Source of the DNA: Micromonospora acroterricola
Lineage (GTDB): Bacteria; Actinomycetota; Actinomycetes; Mycobacteriales; Micromonosporaceae
Assembly: GCF_003172955.1 (NCBI RefSeq)
Contig: NZ_QGKR01000216.1
Location: 1-38,120, forward strand
Direction: 5' to 3'
Length of the DNA stretch: 38,120 bases
Shown here: positions 33,778 through 38,120 of the stretch, in pieces
Numbering within the stretch: position 1 is the first letter of the stretch
How the letters are laid out: every line of letters begins with the position of its first letter
Made by a program: the position numbers and the translations under genes
The notes under the pieces: model-generated
What the model saw: only the letters and a program-made list of their open reading frames with translations
The model's database searches: none
Told to the model about the DNA's origin: nothing

Positions 33778-33783
33778 TAGGTT
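33778..33783 (+). promoter_or_regulatory. -10 hexamer of a probable leaderless glgE mRNA
   Basis: TAGGTT at 33778-33783 fits TANNNT and ends six bases before the glgE GTG, the same spacing as for glgC, glgM and the HNH gene. The intervening GGCGGG is too close to act as a ribosome binding site. Confidence 0.5.
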
Positions 33784-33789
33784 GGCGGG

Positions 33790-37973
<4,184 letters not shown>

Positions 37974-38000
37974 CCGCCCGAGAGCTGCGCGGGGACGCTC

Positions 38001-38120
38001 CTATGCCGCGTCAAGTGGTTGGGGTGGGGTTTCCAGGCGTCGGTAGATTTCGCGGGCGACGTAGCGTTTGAGGCAGCGTTTGATCTCGCGGTCGGTTTTG
38101 CCTTGGGCGCGACGGCGGTC
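38001..38120 (-). CDS. C-terminus of a probable IS110-type transposase (cut by window edge)
   Basis: The minus strand is open from the window edge to a TAG at 38001-38003, reading DRRRAQGKTDREIKRCLKRY followed by VAREIYRRLE and a short tail. The pattern GKTxREIxRCLKRYxARxxYR is familiar from the C-terminal end of IS110-family transposases of actinobacteria, from memory. The gene continues beyond the window, so intactness cannot be judged. It ends 27 bases after the glgB stop codon, so an insertion sequence would border the glycogen operon directly. Confidence 0.65.
   Translation of the reverse strand, partial: DRRRAQGKTDREIKRCLKRYVAREIYRRLETPPQPLDAA

Larger units (their letters stand above)
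33261..33789. other. Intergenic stretch with a palindromic element and the glgE promoter
   Basis: About 530 bases with no gene I can support. A minus-strand frame near 33545-33640 reads WRGELVWLAADRAMAVALTT with coding-like third positions and may be a gene remnant, but it lacks a start and a family. The nested palindrome at 33614-33714 and the -10 hexamer at 33778-33783 are listed separately. Confidence 0.45.

Overview
The window looks like chromosomal DNA of a high-GC actinomycete, most likely Micromonospora or a close relative. The reasons are the very GC-rich third codon positions, many GTG starts, a GlgE-type glycogen pathway, a DUF222/HNH protein, and several start codons that sit directly behind a -10-like hexamer with no ribosome binding site. 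The genus is an inference; no rRNA or tRNA gene is present to confirm it.

Layout. (1) Positions 1-2090: repeat-rich, gene-poor DNA with strong stem-loops and the decayed end of an aminoglycoside-phosphotransferase-like gene, then a small hypothetical gene and a DUF389 membrane protein. (2) Positions 2331-6858, plus strand: an initiating sugar-phosphate transferase, a PLP sugar aminotransferase, a left-handed beta-helix sugar acetyltransferase and a membrane-anchored UDP-HexNAc 4,6-dehydratase. These match the enzyme set (PglC, E, D, F) that makes and loads a diacetamido-trideoxyhexose of the bacillosamine type. (3) Positions 6969-11486, minus strand: three enzymes of UDP-N-acetyl-L-fucosamine synthesis (fnlA, fnlB, fnlC types) with a WbuB-like glycosyltransferase, all four translationally coupled. 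Strong stem-loops at 6869-6957 separate blocks 2 and 3. (4) Positions 11760-25615: the polymer assembly genes, with frequent strand switches. They include an O-antigen-ligase-like protein, a Wzy-like polymerase, two paralogous Wzx-like flippases, four GT4-type glycosyltransferases, a GalE/WbpP-like epimerase and two hexapeptide acetyltransferases. Together blocks 2-4 form a large cell-surface or exopolysaccharide locus of Wzx/Wzy type; no Wzz/Wzc-like chain-length gene is in the window.

(5) Positions 25979-37973: central metabolism, starting with a NAD kinase and followed by GlgE-pathway glycogen or alpha-glucan genes. These are glgC-pgm (minus), the divergent ADP-glucose-dependent GlgM/GlgA plus a small acidic protein (plus), and the overlapping pair glgE-glgB (plus). 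A DUF222/HNH endonuclease gene and a nested palindromic element lie between the two plus-strand glycogen units. (6) At 38001-38120 the window ends inside the C-terminus of a probable IS110-type transposase.

How the genes work together: Pgm links glucose-6-phosphate to glucose-1-phosphate. GlgC turns glucose-1-phosphate into ADP-glucose, GlgM makes maltose-1-phosphate or elongates glucan, GlgE transfers maltosyl units, and GlgB branches. In the polysaccharide locus, UDP-GlcNAc would be drawn into two rare sugars. One would start a lipid-linked repeat unit; the glycosyltransferases extend it, acetyltransferases decorate it, a flippase exports it, and a polymerase or ligase finishes it. The rare-sugar assignments are inferred from enzyme families and gene order.
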